Part shown: piece by piece, positions 4,610 to 5,398 of the stretch
Position numbering within the stretch: position 1 is the stretch's first letter
How the letters are laid out: every line of letters begins with the position of its first letter
NCBI GenBank assembly: GCA_030602665.1
Contig: JAUVZE010000080.1
Location: forward strand, 1 to 5,398
DNA from: Dehalococcoidia bacterium
GTDB taxonomy: Bacteria; Chloroflexota; Dehalococcoidia; Dehalococcoidales; JAUVZE01
Reading direction: 5' to 3'
Length of the DNA: 5,398 nucleotides
Made by a program: the position numbers and the translations under genes
Notes under the pieces: generated by a model
The model's input: only the letters and a program-made list of their open reading frames with translations
The model's database searches: none
Told to the model about the DNA's origin: nothing

Positions 4610-5398
4610 TCACTCACGCTCCTCAAGGTCACACCGTAGGCACCGTATGGCCTCCTCAATCGCCATCTCATCATTATAGCCAAGTTCCACCTGACTAAAG
4701 CCACCAAGCCGCTCTTTCAGCGAGAGAGTTGGCATTTGTGGTCGCCGTTTCTCTTCAGCTTCCTCAGGTGGGGCAACCGCTTCCTCAGGTGGTGCCAGTA
4801 CTTCATCAATAGCCCCACTACCACCCAGATATTTGTCTATGGAGATTGCCACCTGTCTTCCAGCAGCAATCGCCTCAATAACCGAAGCCGGTCCACTCAC
4901 CACATCACCACCGGCAAAAACTCCCTCCCGGCTGGTGGTCAAGGTATCCGGGTCAACCTCGATGATATTTCCTCGACCAATGGCTAAATTAAACTGGCGA
5001 GGAATCTCGGGGCACTGACCGATGGCGGCGATGATGGTATCAAAACCCATGGTAAACTCACTACCCTTAATTGGCTCTGGTCGCCGTCGACCACTGGCAT
5101 CTATCGCCCCCAGCTCCATGCGAATACACTCCAGCTCTACTCGGCTATCTTGGCTGGTTATCTGTGATGGCGCCGCCAAGAAGTAAATCTGCACCCCCTC
5201 AGCCAGAGCTTCCTCAACTTCTTCCGGGCTAGCTGGCATCTCAGCTCGGGTGCGACGATAGACGATGGTCACCTCCTTAGCCCCGAGGCGAAGCGCTGTC
5301 CGTGCCGAATCAACGGCGGCATTGCCACCACCAATGACAGCTACACTATCCCCTAATTCTACCTTCTTACCCAGACTCACCTTCCGCAAAAAGTCGAC
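4610..5398 (-). CDS. GltD-like FAD/NADPH oxidoreductase, probable formate dehydrogenase partner (3' part)
   Basis: The frame enters from the right edge (first visible residues VDFLRKVSLG) and ends at TGA 4612-4610; 262 residues are visible, so the true start lies outside the window. A TTG at 5389 is only an internal Leu codon. The sequence matches the C-terminal half of glutamate synthase small-subunit-type flavoproteins: a nucleotide-binding fold with VIGGGNAAVDSA (21-32), YRRTRAEMPA (47-56), whose arginines suit the 2'-phosphate of NADPH, AAIGQ (124-128), and the FAD motif GVFAGGDVVSGPASVIEAIAAGRQVA (159-184, listed here by its ends G159 and A184, key AGGD 162-165). A proline/glutamate linker (about 200-217) leads to a conserved-looking tail ending RCLRCD (252-257) with two cysteines. 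It is the gene before fdhA in the same operon, so I infer it feeds or takes electrons from FdhA as an NAD(P)H-side subunit; it may be fused to a NuoF-like part beyond the edge. Confidence 0.88.
   Translation of the reverse strand, partial: VDFLRKVSLGKKVELGDSVAVIGGGNAAVDSARTALRLGAKEVTIVYRRTRAEMPASPEEVEEALAEGVQIYFLAAPSQITSQDSRVELECIRMELGAIDASGRRRPEPIKGSEFTMGFDTIIAAIGQCPEIPRQFNLAIGRGNIIEVDPDTLTTSREGVFAGGDVVSGPASVIEAIAAGRQVAISIDKYLGGSGAIDEVLAPPEEAVAPPEEAEEKRRPQMPTLSLKERLGGFSQVELGYNDEMAIEEAIRCLRCDLEERE
4758..4799 (-). repeat. Two tandem 21-bp units in the linker of the flavoprotein
   Basis: GCTTCCTCAGGTGG occurs at 4758-4771 and again at 4779-4792, a period of 21 bases. In the protein this gives APPEEAV followed by APPEEAE, an acidic, proline-rich linker between the flavin domain and the C-terminal tail. 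The near-identical DNA suggests a recent duplication that keeps the frame. Confidence 0.7.

Noticed and set aside
5393..5398. Window ends exactly in GTCGAC (SalI recognition sequence)
   Set aside because: It may reflect a cloning boundary, but the reading frame of the flavoprotein (VDFL) runs sensibly through it, so it has no biological meaning here.

Overview
This is a bacterial window: it carries smpB and a complete one-piece tmRNA gene (ssrA). Facing them is the end of an operon for a cytoplasmic formate dehydrogenase. Base composition is moderate. An NADPH-type flavin oxidoreductase sits next to a NuoG-like formate dehydrogenase alpha subunit with catalytic cysteine, which suggests a strict anaerobe with C1/Wood-Ljungdahl-type metabolism. 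My best guess is Chloroflexota, Dehalococcoidia-like; this rests on general impression, not on a marker gene tree.

Layout, left to right. Positions 1-252 hold the 3' end of a gene cut by the window edge, whose product has a helix-turn-helix-like segment. Positions 253-558 hold no convincing gene, only a short hairpin and a 19-codon minus-strand ORF with a good ribosome binding site. At 559-702 a perfect TATAAT box, a Shine-Dalgarno site and a 36-codon ORF form a compact small gene for a likely single-pass membrane protein. An extended -10 box then lies directly against the start of smpB (765-1220), so the smpB mRNA may be leaderless. smpB is followed by a 12-base sequence complementary to the 3' end of 16S rRNA that has no start codon after it, then ssrA (1257-1612) and a strong terminator (1622-1657). 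The tmRNA has its alanine-type acceptor end, four foldable pseudoknots and an encoded tag, most likely DESVLLAA.

Positions 1658-1915 are non-coding and unusually structured: three hairpins in a row, one of them an almost perfect C/G-rich palindrome that looks like a dispersed repeat. From 1916 to the right edge everything is on the minus strand: fdhA (1916-4597, GTG start) preceded, 12 bases upstream, by the 3' part of a GltD-like FAD/NADPH oxidoreductase gene that runs off the window. These two are surely co-transcribed and probably form one enzyme that links formate/CO2 to NAD(P)H through the iron-sulfur chain of the alpha subunit.

The two halves are convergent and unrelated in function: ribosome rescue on the plus strand (SmpB delivers tmRNA to stalled ribosomes) and formate metabolism on the minus strand. 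I see no clearly new multi-gene system. The most unusual items are the orphan anti-SD-complementary site before ssrA, the small membrane protein gene, the possible leaderless smpB, and the formate dehydrogenase/GltD pairing.
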